From: Gammaproteobacteria bacterium
GTDB taxonomy: Bacteria > Pseudomonadota > Gammaproteobacteria > Pseudomonadales > Azotimanducaceae
Direction: 5' to 3'
DNA: 49,531 nucleotides
Assembly: GCA_027297435.1 (NCBI GenBank)
Contig: JAPUIA010000266.1
Span: 1-49,531 of the forward strand
Shown: positions 16,821 to 28,093 of the stretch, in pieces
Numbering within the stretch: the first letter of the stretch is position 1
Layout of the letters: each line of letters opens with the position of its first letter
The notes under the pieces: model-generated
What the model saw: the letters and a program-made list of their open reading frames with translations, nothing else
Database searches by the model: none
Told to the model about the DNA's origin: nothing
Made by a program: the position numbers and the translations under genes

Positions 16821-17339
16821 CTAGGACACAGGCGTGACGCGAACCCGAACTCGGATGCTGTCGCCCGGGTGATTGCGCATACGCGTGGTGTAGGTACTGC
16901 CCGCGTATCGATAGGTCACGTCGTAGCCGGCAAGGCGTTCCTCATCAACGATATCCTGCACGACGTTGCAGACCTCTTCGGTGCGGTAGCCGACCGGCGC
17001 ATCGTAATATCGGTTGCGGCGCGCGACATCCGCGCCGATGCTGCCGCCCAGTAGAGCGCCAACCAGCGTACCGACCTGTTTGTTGCTTTTATGGTGGCCC
17101 ACCGCATTACCGATGGCCCCGCCGATGATCGCGCCGATGATCGGCGCGGTGATAGAACGAGCGCGTGCCGGTTGCCGGTACTCGACGCGCTGTTCGTAGC
17201 ATTGCTCGCGCGGCACCGTGTGGGTCACGATTTCGTAAACGGGTTCCACCGCCACGACCGAGGCACGATCGTAATTCGTGCCGGCAAAGGCGACCGCCGG
17301 GGCGAGCAGCAAAGGTACGATAAATTTAGCGACCGACAT
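16821..17339 (-). CDS. Glycine-zipper 2TM (17 kDa antigen-like) outer-envelope protein
   Basis: 172 residues with a cleavable signal peptide (MSVAKFIVPLLLAPAVAFAG), a Tyr/Arg-rich segment, and a glycine zipper (APIIGAIIGGAIGNAVGHHK and LVGALLGGSIGADVARR, about residues 65–105) that forms a membrane hairpin. Two Cys (about 47 and 123) may pair. No lipobox is present. Family members sit in the outer membrane or periplasm with a loosely defined envelope-integrity role. It is on the same strand as, and just upstream of, the PepSY–regulator–kinase group. Confidence 0.82.
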   Translation of the reverse strand: MSVAKFIVPLLLAPAVAFAGTNYDRASVVAVEPVYEIVTHTVPREQCYEQRVEYRQPARARSITAPIIGAIIGGAIGNAVGHHKSNKQVGTLVGALLGGSIGADVARRNRYYDAPVGYRTEEVCNVVQDIVDEERLAGYDVTYRYAGSTYTTRMRNHPGDSIRVRVRVTPVS

Positions 17340-17395
17340 GGGTTGTCTCCAAGGACTCCAATTTGCGGAGTAGCTTAACGAGCACAGCCTGAACG

Positions 17396-18238
17396 CTATC
17401 TGAATACCGACGAGGTTTGGCTGCGGGCCTGAAGCCCGCGTATTTCATGGTTTTCCCCGAGTTTCACGAGCCAATCGACGTGGCCTGGAAGTTGTGATTT
17501 GAGCCACAAAGTCAGCCGTTCGTAGTGTTGAACGAAGCGTTCGAGGTCGGCGTTGGACATGCGCTCGGCGACCGGCAAGTCCTGTTCCTGCTCGGCACGC
17601 CAGCGCCGGACCGCCTGCATACCCGGAACCTCCAGGTAGATCCACCAATCGATCATCGCCCAGAGAGGGTGGTAGCGAGCGCTGGCCTCGTTGACGAACG
17701 CGCGCCAGACACCGGATGGGTCCTCCGAGCGCTCGAGATCATTCACCGGAGTCTCGAGTTGGGAAGCGGGCTGTGGGGTCGCGCCCAAGCACCAGCCTTC
17801 GAAGACGACGACGTCGACGTTCGGGCCAACCGCAGGCCAGACGGTTTCCGGCGCACGATCATCCCGTCCTTTGTCGAATCGCGGCAGCGCGACCACTTCG
17901 CCCCGGAGCAGGGCGCCCAACACAACCTCGGCAAGCTCTATATCATGAGTCCCCGGCACCCCGCGGGTTGTCAATAAAGGGTGCACATCGAGGCCGAGTG
18001 AGCGGCGTTCTTCGCGAGTCAGATAGAAGTCGTCCAGCGAGACGCTGACGCAGCTAGCGCCCACGGCGTGGTACGCGGCGATCAGTAATTCCGCGAGCGT
18101 GGTCTTACCCGCCCCCTGACCACCGCTTAGGCCTACAACATGCACTGTGGGCAGCCGTATTGCGGTCAACGCGGCAAGTTTGCGCCAATCATCGGGCCCG
18201 GCCGGTAGCTGGCGATGCACACGTTCGACCTCAGCCAC
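17396..18238 (-). CDS. Glycerate-kinase/YggC-like P-loop kinase
   Basis: 280 residues from GTG 18238. P-loop GLSGGQGAGKTT, then SLDDFYLTREER, LLTTRGVPGTHD, LPRFDKGRDDR and VFEGWCLGA: the order and wording seen in D-glycerate 3-kinase/YggC-type proteins of the PRK–uridine-kinase-like superfamily. The likely reaction is ATP-dependent phosphorylation of a small hydroxy acid; specificity is not proven. The frame stays open ~75 bases upstream with coding-like sequence (LERFCRELAPEVD) and a GGAGG near 18290, but without a standard start codon, so the true N-terminus may be a little longer or have lost its start. Confidence 0.82.
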   Translation of the reverse strand: MAEVERVHRQLPAGPDDWRKLAALTAIRLPTVHVVGLSGGQGAGKTTLAELLIAAYHAVGASCVSVSLDDFYLTREERRSLGLDVHPLLTTRGVPGTHDIELAEVVLGALLRGEVVALPRFDKGRDDRAPETVWPAVGPNVDVVVFEGWCLGATPQPASQLETPVNDLERSEDPSGVWRAFVNEASARYHPLWAMIDWWIYLEVPGMQAVRRWRAEQEQDLPVAERMSNADLERFVQHYERLTLWLKSQLPGHVDWLVKLGENHEIRGLQARSQTSSVFR

Positions 18239-18350
18239 ATCGACTTCGGGCGCAAGTTCGCGACAGAAGCGCTCTAGGTGTAAAACAGGGAACCTCCGGA
18301 GCCCATTGAGTCTAAGACTGGCAAGTTAAGGAGCACCACGAGAACACACC

Positions 18351-19040
18351 ATGAGCACCATCATAGAAACAGCAGGCAGCGTTTACGACCGCGCCGTCAA
18401 CGCCATTGGGCACCTTGACGGCGTCGCGTCGCTGCTCATCCGATTGATTCTCGGGCCCGTCTTGATCGCCGCCGGTTGGGAAAAGCTCACGGGAGACAAC
18501 TGGTTCGGCTTTCAACTGGAATCGTTCCCGTTTCCTTTTAACGTGCTGCCGCCGGAACTCTCGTGGTTCCTCGCTTCCTGGACCGAATTTCTGGGCGGTA
18601 TCTTGTTGCTCGTCGGCCTAGGCACGCGAATCGTTGCCATGCCATTGGCCGTCACGATGTTCGTCGCCGCCTACTCCGTGCACCTCGACAACGGTTGGGC
18701 GGCGATCGCGCCATCCAACCCGCCGGCGGTCTGCGTGCCGAATACGGATGCCAACGCCAATTCCAACGTCTTCGAACGCTACATCAAATGCTACAACGTC
18801 AACGAACGTACCATCGAAGCCTCGGAACGGCTCGCGCGGGCGAAATCCATCTTGCGTGAGCACGGCAACTACCGGTACCTGAACGGTAGTGGCGCAATCG
18901 TGAAACTCAATAGCGGTATCGAATTTGCGGCGAACTATCTGGTCATGCTCTTGGCCCTGCTAATCATCGGCGGCGGCCGTTACTTCAGCCTCGACTACTA
19001 CGTAAAGCTACTCCTGAAACCCTCTCGCGACACGCCGTAG
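18351..19040 (+). CDS. DoxX-family membrane protein
   Basis: 229 residues with the DoxX membrane core: TM near 24–45 (SLLIRLILGPVLIAAGWEKL), 75–95 and 98–120, and a last TM at about 190–210 (YLVMLLALLIIGGGRYFSLD). Between the third and fourth segments lies a ~70-residue non-membrane insertion with an Asn-rich stretch and the block ILREHGNYRYLNGSG. The insertion is a known variant of larger DoxX proteins. Function is probably membrane redox or stress related, but unproven. It is divergent from the kinase gene, with 112 bp between starts. Confidence 0.85.
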   Translation: MSTIIETAGSVYDRAVNAIGHLDGVASLLIRLILGPVLIAAGWEKLTGDNWFGFQLESFPFPFNVLPPELSWFLASWTEFLGGILLLVGLGTRIVAMPLAVTMFVAAYSVHLDNGWAAIAPSNPPAVCVPNTDANANSNVFERYIKCYNVNERTIEASERLARAKSILREHGNYRYLNGSGAIVKLNSGIEFAANYLVMLLALLIIGGGRYFSLDYYVKLLLKPSRDTP

Positions 19041-19106
19041 AGGCGCCCATAGGGCGCCGCCATGCACATTACCTGCTGATTGCGTGATCGATTCATAGCG
19101 GTGCCC

Positions 19107-19112
19107 TATAAT
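19107..19112 (+). promoter_or_regulatory. Putative -10 element for the M16 protease gene
   Basis: A perfect TATAAT. No good -35 is found at 16–18 bp (TTGCGT at 19080 is 21 bp away). Transcription would begin near 19119, which rules out the in-frame TTG at 19080 and supports translation from TTG 19149. Confidence 0.4.
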
Positions 19113-19148
19113 CCCGACCCTTCAACCAATGCCCTTAGGAATGATCGT

Positions 19149-21959
19149 TTGAGAAGTTTTTTCGGATGCGTGCTCGGCGTCACGCTACTCGCCTCAGGTC
19201 TTGCCAGCTGCCAATCGGTGTTACGAAACGAGATCACCGCAACGCCACCGGTGATCGTATACAAGAGTCCCAACGACGATCGCGAGTATCGCTACCTGGA
19301 ACTCGACAACCATCTGAAGGTCTTGCTGGTATCGGATGCCAGGACCGACAAGGCGGCGGCGGCGTTGGTCGCGTTTCGCGGACAACACCACGATCCCGAG
19401 CAGTACGGGGGGCTTGCCCATTTCCTGGAACACATGCTTTTCATTGGGACCGAAAAGTACCCGAAAGTAGACGGCTACCAAACATTCGTCAGCACCCACG
19501 GGGGTTCATCCAACGCGTACACGGCCGCCGACCACACCAATTACTTCTTCGACATACAACCCGAGCACTTTCGGGCAGGCATGGATCGCTTCGCTCAGTT
19601 CTTCATCAGCCCTTTGTTCGACACCGGGTACGTCGAGCGGGAAAAGCACGCCGTGCACTCCGAAACCCAACTGCAGATAAAAGACGACCGGTGGCGCGCC
19701 ATGTCCGCTCAACGCATGGCGCTCAATCCGGATCATCCCGCCTCTCGATTCCACATTGGCAACTTGGAGACCTTGGGCGACGGCGTAGGTGAAGCGTTAG
19801 TGGAATTTTTCGAACGCAACTACTCCTCAGACCAGATGGCATTGGTCGCCATGAGCAACGAGAGTCTCGATGAACTCGAGACCTGGATCACGCCCATGTT
19901 CGAAGCACTGCCTAACCGTAATCTGGGTCCGGCACCCACAACACCCCCGCTGTTTCGAACCGATGACCTACCAGCTTCGTTGCGTCACAGACCACTCAAA
20001 GAATCACGCTCGATAACCTACAGCTTCCCGATACCGTCAGTCACCGAACACTACGCGAGCAAGCCTGAGGTGTATCTATCGAACCTTCTCGGACACGAAG
20101 GCGAGCACAGCCTACATCACGACCTGAAAAACCGGGGGTGGATCGAATCGCTGGGCGCGTCGGCCGGTCGCTTTGACGACGACACCGCGCTGGTGACGAT
20201 CGACATTGGCCTTACCGAGCCCGGCTTTGCCCACATCGACGACATCACCTCGGCTCTGTTCGCGTACGTTGACTTGTTGAAGGCCAATCCTCCGGAGGCT
20301 TGGCGTTACGCCGAACAAGCGAAAGTGGCGGAGCTGGGTTTTCGCTTTCAAGAACAGTCATCGGCCACGGCCTTCGTTTACTTGGTGTGTCCACGGCTCA
20401 GACTCTACCCGGCGACGGATGTATTGCGCGCGCCCCACATGATGGATCAATTCGTTCCGGAGCTGATTGATCGCTACCTCGGCTACCTCAGACCCGACAA
20501 TGTGCTGCTCGAAATCGTTGCGCCAGAAGTTTCCACCGATCAGGTAGAGCGGTTCTTCCAAGTGCCCTATGCGTTGCAACGCGGGCCGCTGGAACTCGCC
20601 GAGCGAACGGACCATGACTTCAGGCTGCCGGATCCCAACACTTTCCTGCCCGACAGCCTGGATCTTAAAGCCCGCGATTCCGAACCGCCGCGCCGGGTAA
20701 TCAAGACGCAAGTAGGCGAAGTTTGGGTAGATACCGATATGGAGTTCGGAACCCCTCGAGCAAACCTGAATTTGACCCTGACCGTGGCGGGGGGGATGCA
20801 GTCGCTGGACGACGTCGTGGCCGCGCGTATCTATAAGCAGCTCGTGCAGGACGAACTCAACGTGTTCACCTACCCCGCCTACCTCGCGGGATTGAACTAC
20901 AGCTTGGCCGTCGTGCCGGCCGGCTTTCGCATCAGCTTGAACGGCTATTCCGACAAGCAAGGGGTGTTGCTCGACGCGGTTCTCGATGCCTTTAGAAATA
21001 CCGAGATCGACGCCGAGCGTTTCGACCGGTACCGCCGCGAACTGACGCGCAACTGGCGCAACTTCAAGAACGAGAGACCCTACTCGCAAGTTTACGCGTC
21101 GCTCAGTCATTTGCTGGTCAGCAATAGCTGGCCGCCTGAACGGTTGGCCGATACGCTGGATACTTTGACGGTCGAAGATCTCGTGCGCTGGCGGCGCTCA
21201 CGCTTGAACGAGCATGGACTTTTGGCTCTGTTGCATGGCAACGTCGATGCGACCGACGCCTCACGCCTAACCGCGACGGTAACCAAACACCTGCAGCTGG
21301 GCGATATCCCACCCCGAAAACCGGACATCGCTCAGATCACCGGCAACTTCCGCGTACCAGTAGACGTCGACCACAACGACGCTTCGATGGTGCTGTTCGT
21401 CCAGGACACAACGGCGGGACTGCGCTCTCGCGCCAAAAGTGCCTTGGCGGCACAGCTGATGCGTCAGTCGTACTTCACCGAACTGCGCACAGAACAACAG
21501 CTCGGCTATGTGGTGTCGTTGGCCAACAGCACGTTTCGCGATCAAGCGGGCGTGGCCTTCATCATCCAAAGCCCCGTGGCGTCACCCAAAGCCCTCGAGC
21601 TGGCGACCCATCGATTTCTGGATGGACAAGCGTCGGCGATCGCCAACCTGCCGGCCGCTACCTTCGATGCGCAAAAAGCGGGACTGATTGCCCGTCTGAC
21701 CGAACGCGACAAAAACTTGGGTGAGCGAACGCGACGCTTGTGGATCGATCTTGATCTAGGCAACACCGCTTTCGACTCACGCTTGAAGATCGCCGAGTTC
21801 GTCGAGGCAATCGACCGAGAGGAGCTGGTTGAATTCGTCGAGACGTTGAAGACCCGGGCTCGCGAGCAACGCGTGATCCTCTACAGCACCGGTCAGTTTG
21901 ACGAGGCCCCTGGGGCGGGTGAGCTGATCACCGACCTGACGACGTGGAAAGACCGGTAG
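19149..21959 (+). CDS. M16-family zinc metallopeptidase (pitrilysin/insulysin type), lipoprotein
   Basis: 936 residues from TTG 19149, behind AGGA. This start gives a lipoprotein signal (MRSFFGCVLGVTLLASGLAS then Cys 21, lipobox LASC). The zinc motif is HFLEH (His 91, Glu 94, His 95; inverted HxxEH) with the third ligand region in HAVHSETQLQIKDD. Four M16 half-domains follow in the full-length insulysin/protease III pattern, including the C-terminal TELRTEQQLGYVVSLANSTF. It should degrade peptides in a closed chamber. Protease III of E. coli is a soluble periplasmic enzyme, so lipid anchoring is a difference. Confidence 0.92.
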   Translation: MRSFFGCVLGVTLLASGLASCQSVLRNEITATPPVIVYKSPNDDREYRYLELDNHLKVLLVSDARTDKAAAALVAFRGQHHDPEQYGGLAHFLEHMLFIGTEKYPKVDGYQTFVSTHGGSSNAYTAADHTNYFFDIQPEHFRAGMDRFAQFFISPLFDTGYVEREKHAVHSETQLQIKDDRWRAMSAQRMALNPDHPASRFHIGNLETLGDGVGEALVEFFERNYSSDQMALVAMSNESLDELETWITPMFEALPNRNLGPAPTTPPLFRTDDLPASLRHRPLKESRSITYSFPIPSVTEHYASKPEVYLSNLLGHEGEHSLHHDLKNRGWIESLGASAGRFDDDTALVTIDIGLTEPGFAHIDDITSALFAYVDLLKANPPEAWRYAEQAKVAELGFRFQEQSSATAFVYLVCPRLRLYPATDVLRAPHMMDQFVPELIDRYLGYLRPDNVLLEIVAPEVSTDQVERFFQVPYALQRGPLELAERTDHDFRLPDPNTFLPDSLDLKARDSEPPRRVIKTQVGEVWVDTDMEFGTPRANLNLTLTVAGGMQSLDDVVAARIYKQLVQDELNVFTYPAYLAGLNYSLAVVPAGFRISLNGYSDKQGVLLDAVLDAFRNTEIDAERFDRYRRELTRNWRNFKNERPYSQVYASLSHLLVSNSWPPERLADTLDTLTVEDLVRWRRSRLNEHGLLALLHGNVDATDASRLTATVTKHLQLGDIPPRKPDIAQITGNFRVPVDVDHNDASMVLFVQDTTAGLRSRAKSALAAQLMRQSYFTELRTEQQLGYVVSLANSTFRDQAGVAFIIQSPVASPKALELATHRFLDGQASAIANLPAATFDAQKAGLIARLTERDKNLGERTRRLWIDLDLGNTAFDSRLKIAEFVEAIDREELVEFVETLKTRAREQRVILYSTGQFDEAPGAGELITDLTTWKDR

Positions 21960-22042
21960 GAGGCGGCTGCGCGTCCAAAGGACGCGACGCCGCGATGTAG
22001 GCCGTTGATTTTTAGAAATAAATCGCGGCTAAAGCCGCTTGT
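21957..22042. repeat. REP-like palindrome pair between convergent genes
   Basis: Unit 1 starts GTAGGAGGCGGCTG and folds as GCGGC…CGCGTCC-AAA-GGACGCG…GCCGC (21963–21993). Unit 2 in opposite orientation is TCGCGGCTAAAGCCGCTTGT (GCGGCT/AGCCGC at 22025–22038). The paired, inverted layout is that of a BIME. They lie between the ends of the protease and dinG genes and may protect or terminate both transcripts. Unit 1 has a relative at 28034–28073. Confidence 0.7.
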
Positions 22043-22063
22043 ACCCGGGAACTCCGGATTCCC

Positions 22064-24169
22064 TCAAGACGCTCTGAGGTCCAACCGGTACGGCGGCAGC
22101 GACTCGAGCAGCACCCGTCCATACGCTTGAGTCACGATGCGCTTGTCCAAAACCGTGATACGTCCGTGGTCGTCCTCGTGGCGTATCAGTCGTCCGCAAG
22201 CCTGCACCAGCTTCAACGCGGTATCCGGAACGGAAATCTCGTAGAACGCATTCTTGCCTCGGGATTCGGCCCACTCGGCAATGGCTTGATCGATCGGATC
22301 GTCGGGCACGGCGAAAGGCAGCTTGACGATGACGACATGCCGACAGTAGTCGTCGGGCAGGTCGACCCCTTCGGCAAAGCTTGCCAGGCCCATCAAGTAG
22401 CTCGCTTCACCCGCATCGATACGCTTTCTGTGCGCTTTGAGCAATGCTTGTTTGGACCGTTCACCCTGAATGTGCAGTTCTCCGCTCAAGCGTTCCGGTA
22501 ACTGGCGGCACACCCCGAGCATTTGTCGCCACGACGTGAACAAAACGAGCGCGCTGCGTTCTTGGGCAAGCAATTCGGGTAGCAGCTCGGCCACCTCCGC
22601 AGTGTGGGTTTCAAAGTCGCGCGGATCCGACCGCATGTCGGGTACCGCGAGCACGGCGATGTTGGGGAAGTCAAAGGGGCTCGGAATTCTCACCCCAGCA
22701 ACATCATCCAAACCGGCTCGTTCGAGGAAACGGTCGAAGCGACCGAGTGCAGCCAAGGTTGCCGAGGTGGTGATTGCCGCAAAGCAACGAGACCAAAGGT
22801 TGTCCCGCAACAACAGACCCGGTTCTATCGGCGCACTGACCAGCTCGAGGTCCTGCTCGGTGCGATTGACCCAGCGTGCGTGTCTTGCCCGGTCGGATCC
22901 GTCGCCGCCGGCCGCCGCAAAGTCGTTCAACAACTGTGCCGTCGCTTGCGCCCGGGTTTCTAGCTGACCAACCGCTGGCAACCAATCTTCCGCCTCGAAA
23001 GCCTGGGCCCAATCGCTTTCTCCGTCTACGGCCTTACGCAACAGTTCGTGAACCCTTTCGACCGCATCGGCGATCTGCGTGACCGGAACGCTCGCGGCCA
23101 GCGCAGCATCCGCCAGATTCTGCTCGACCCTACCGAGGACGAAACGATGGGTCTCGAGCTCAGCGTCCCGCGCGTTGAACTGCAAGGTCGACAACGTCGC
23201 CGCCAGCACTTCAAAAGCCTGTTTCAGCCCATCGCAGTGGCCGCCCAGCTTGGTGGCTATATCGGTCAACTCTTGGGGCCGCCCAAATCGCTGGGTTAGG
23301 CTCGAGACAACCGTGTCGACGTGATCGACCCAGGCAAGCGTTCCGCGAATACGTGTGTTGACGGCAAAATGCTGTTGGGTTTTATCGGGGAGATGGTGAG
23401 CTTCGTCGATGATGAAGATGGCATCCTCGGGTTCCGGTAACACCACGCCGCCACCGAGGTTGAGATCGGCGAGCATCAGGTCGTGATTGGCGACAATCAC
23501 CTCCACGCCATCGAGTTGATTGCGCGCCTTGAAAAACGGGCACTGTCGAAAGAAACTGCAGCGATTGTTGGTACATCCACGGTGGTCGGTGGTCACCGCG
23601 CGCCACGCACTGTCAAATGCATCCGCTGCCGCGCCACGGCTAGCCGCGGCACCGACCGACCAGCTGTCGAGCTCACCGTTCCATTGGCCATTGGCGAAGG
23701 TGCGGAGCATTTCCTGATAGGTCACCGTATGGTCGGTACTGTCCGCCTCGAACAATGGAATCTCTTGCTGGTCCTGATACCTCAGGCGCTCGTCCAAGCG
23801 TTTCAGGCACAGGTAGCGTCCGCGACCCTTGGCCAACGCAAAATCGAACTCGAGGCCCGCATGTTCCTGAAGATCAGGCAGGTCGCGCATGACCACCTGT
23901 TCTTGCAACGCGACCGTTGCGCTACTGATGATCACGGTCTTGCCCAACGCCTTGGCAACGGGAATGGCGGCCAAGCAATACGCCGCCGTCTTACCGGTAC
24001 CGGTACCCGCCTCGATCGCGGCGAGCCTGGGCGACTCTCCGGTTAGCGTGCGAGCGATTGCGGCGATCATCTCCCGCTGCCCGCGACGCGCCCTGAATCC
24101 GCGCGCGGCTAACCAGGCGCTATAAGCGGTTTGAATCTCTTTTTTGAGCTCTTCGGTGAGCATGCTCAT
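22064..24169 (-). CDS. dinG: ATP-dependent helicase, DinG/XPD family
   Basis: 701 residues from ATG 24169 (a second ATG at 24163 is equally plausible); the longer frame to 24340 reads through a REP-like hairpin and is not coding. Walker A is AAIEAGTGTGKTAAY, DEAH box IIDEAHHLPD. Four Fe-S cysteines occur in the expected place between them (GRGRYLCLKR, then GCTNNRCSFFRQCPFFKAR). The C-terminal helicase domain has LVLFTSWRQM-like motif IV, LMGLASFAEGVDLPDD (motif V) and QACGRLIRHEDDHGR (motif VI). A 5'-to-3' Fe-S helicase that resolves R-loops and unusual DNA structures is expected. Confidence 0.92.
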   Translation of the reverse strand: MSMLTEELKKEIQTAYSAWLAARGFRARRGQREMIAAIARTLTGESPRLAAIEAGTGTGKTAAYCLAAIPVAKALGKTVIISSATVALQEQVVMRDLPDLQEHAGLEFDFALAKGRGRYLCLKRLDERLRYQDQQEIPLFEADSTDHTVTYQEMLRTFANGQWNGELDSWSVGAAASRGAAADAFDSAWRAVTTDHRGCTNNRCSFFRQCPFFKARNQLDGVEVIVANHDLMLADLNLGGGVVLPEPEDAIFIIDEAHHLPDKTQQHFAVNTRIRGTLAWVDHVDTVVSSLTQRFGRPQELTDIATKLGGHCDGLKQAFEVLAATLSTLQFNARDAELETHRFVLGRVEQNLADAALAASVPVTQIADAVERVHELLRKAVDGESDWAQAFEAEDWLPAVGQLETRAQATAQLLNDFAAAGGDGSDRARHARWVNRTEQDLELVSAPIEPGLLLRDNLWSRCFAAITTSATLAALGRFDRFLERAGLDDVAGVRIPSPFDFPNIAVLAVPDMRSDPRDFETHTAEVAELLPELLAQERSALVLFTSWRQMLGVCRQLPERLSGELHIQGERSKQALLKAHRKRIDAGEASYLMGLASFAEGVDLPDDYCRHVVIVKLPFAVPDDPIDQAIAEWAESRGKNAFYEISVPDTALKLVQACGRLIRHEDDHGRITVLDKRIVTQAYGRVLLESLPPYRLDLRAS

Positions 24170-24213
24170 AGCGAAGAGCTTACGGGCAACCGACCCTCCG
24201 CCGCCAGCGCTCG

Positions 24214-24241
24214 GGGGCAAATTCCTGTAGGAGCTTGCCCC
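24214..24241. repeat. REP-like hairpin between dinG and the sorbosone dehydrogenase-like gene
   Basis: GGGGCAA (24214–24220) and TTGCCCC (24235–24241) form an exact 7-bp stem; the loop contains CCTGTAGGAGC, resembling the conserved head of GTAG-type REP sequences. It sits in the 131-bp divergent gap. Confidence 0.5.
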
Positions 24242-24300
24242 GACCCTGGGATTGAGCCTTAATGTCGGCCGGCCCAATTTTGCGTGAGAGGGACACCAAC

Positions 24301-25392
24301 ATGTTAGCCAAGCACTCATGGTTGCTGCTCGCCGCGGCACTGGCGATGGCAGCCTGCGGTAACGCAGACGTGACTGCGCTCGAGCTACCCGAAGGCTTCT
24401 CGCTGCGTGTAGTTACCATCGAGGTCAAGAACGCAAGGCAAATGGCGTTGGACGATGATGGCACACTGTTCGTCGGAACTCGGCGGCAAGGCAGCGTTTA
24501 TGCCATCGCCAATGCGTTGACCGACGCGAACCCGCAAGTGATCGAGCTGGCGACGGGGCTGACCATGCCAACTGGTGTCGCGGTCAAGGACGGTCAACTT
24601 TATGTTGGCGCGACCAATCGGATACTCCGCTTCGATGCCGGTAATCTGGTTGCCAACGCACCCTTTGAGGTCGTCACCGAAGATCTGCCCGACAAGCGCA
24701 TGCACGGTTGGAAGTACCTGAAATTCGGACCTGACGGTGCGCTGTACGTTCCGGTGGGCGCACCCTGCAATATCTGCTTGTCGGAAGATCCGCGGTTTGC
24801 CTCGATACTGCGCATGAACGCCGAAACCGGCGAAACTACCATCTTCGCCCAGGGCATCCGCAACAGCGTCGGCTTCGCATGGCACCCAACCACGCAACAT
24901 TTGTGGTTCACCGACAACGGGCGCGACCTCATGGGTGACGACGTTCCCTCTGAGGAGGTCAACGTGGCAACTCGGCCGGGCCAGCATTTTGGCTACCCGT
25001 TTATCCACGCGGGCGACGTGCCCGACCCCGAGTACGGCAAGGGCGTCGATGCCGCCACCTACCAGCCGCCCACCGTCAAGATTCAAGCCCACTCCGCCGC
25101 CTTGGGCGCAACCTTCTACACGGGCTCGCAGTTCCCTCCCGAGTACCAAGGTGCTCTCTTCATCGCCGAGCACGGCTCATGGAACCGTTCCGTTAAAGTC
25201 GGTTATCGCATCTCCGTCGTCACAATGGACCGGGACGCGCCACACTACCAACCGTTCATCAGGGGTTGGTTGGAAGGCCAGCGCAACTGGGGGCGCCCGA
25301 ACGACGTACTGGTTGCACCCGATGGCTCTCTATTGATCTCGGACGATCAGGCCGGCGCCATCTACCAGGTCACCTATCAAGCACCCCGATGA
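24301..25392 (+). CDS. PQQ-dependent sugar/sorbosone dehydrogenase-like beta-propeller lipoprotein
   Basis: 363 residues from ATG 24301, behind AGAGGG; it begins with a lipoprotein signal (MLAKHSWLLLAAALAMAAC, lipobox ending MAAC). The body is a six-bladed beta propeller of the soluble glucose/sorbosone dehydrogenase type: LPDKRMHGWKYLKFGPDGAL, YVPVGAPCNIC, FAQGIRNSVGFAWHP, LWFTDNGRD, AEHGSWNRS and GRPNDVLVAPDGSLLISDD. PQQ binding is known for some relatives only. It should act in the periplasm or at the outer membrane on a sugar or aldose. It converges on the SLT-like gene. Confidence 0.87.
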   Translation: MLAKHSWLLLAAALAMAACGNADVTALELPEGFSLRVVTIEVKNARQMALDDDGTLFVGTRRQGSVYAIANALTDANPQVIELATGLTMPTGVAVKDGQLYVGATNRILRFDAGNLVANAPFEVVTEDLPDKRMHGWKYLKFGPDGALYVPVGAPCNICLSEDPRFASILRMNAETGETTIFAQGIRNSVGFAWHPTTQHLWFTDNGRDLMGDDVPSEEVNVATRPGQHFGYPFIHAGDVPDPEYGKGVDAATYQPPTVKIQAHSAALGATFYTGSQFPPEYQGALFIAEHGSWNRSVKVGYRISVVTMDRDAPHYQPFIRGWLEGQRNWGRPNDVLVAPDGSLLISDDQAGAIYQVTYQAPR

Positions 25393-25412
25393 CTGTCGGC
25401 CCGAACCCAACA

Positions 25413-28026
<2,614 letters not shown>

Positions 28027-28033
28027 CTATACC

Positions 28034-28073
28034 GCGGAGCCCCGTCCCGAGGACGGGCAGCCGCCTCCTACGC
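28034..28073. repeat. REP-like hairpin between zipA and ligA
   Basis: On the minus strand it begins GTAGGAGGCGGCTG, as at 21957. The stem is CCCGTCC-CGA-GGACGGG (28041–28057) with outer GCGG/CCGC arms (28034–28037 and 28061–28064). It lies in the 67-bp gap just upstream of ligA and could uncouple ligA from zipA expression. Confidence 0.7.
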
Positions 28074-28093
28074 TAGTTAGTTAGGCGTTGGAA

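Noticed and set aside
16287-17054. 255-codon plus-strand ORF over the structured element and PepSY/glycine-zipper genes
   Set aside because: Antisense to two well-supported genes and the element; composition is that of a shadow frame.
24170-24340. 57-residue N-terminal extension of DinG
   Set aside because: The sequence is Pro/Gly/Cys-rich, crosses a REP-like hairpin and the divergent promoter region, and precedes a normal DinG start.
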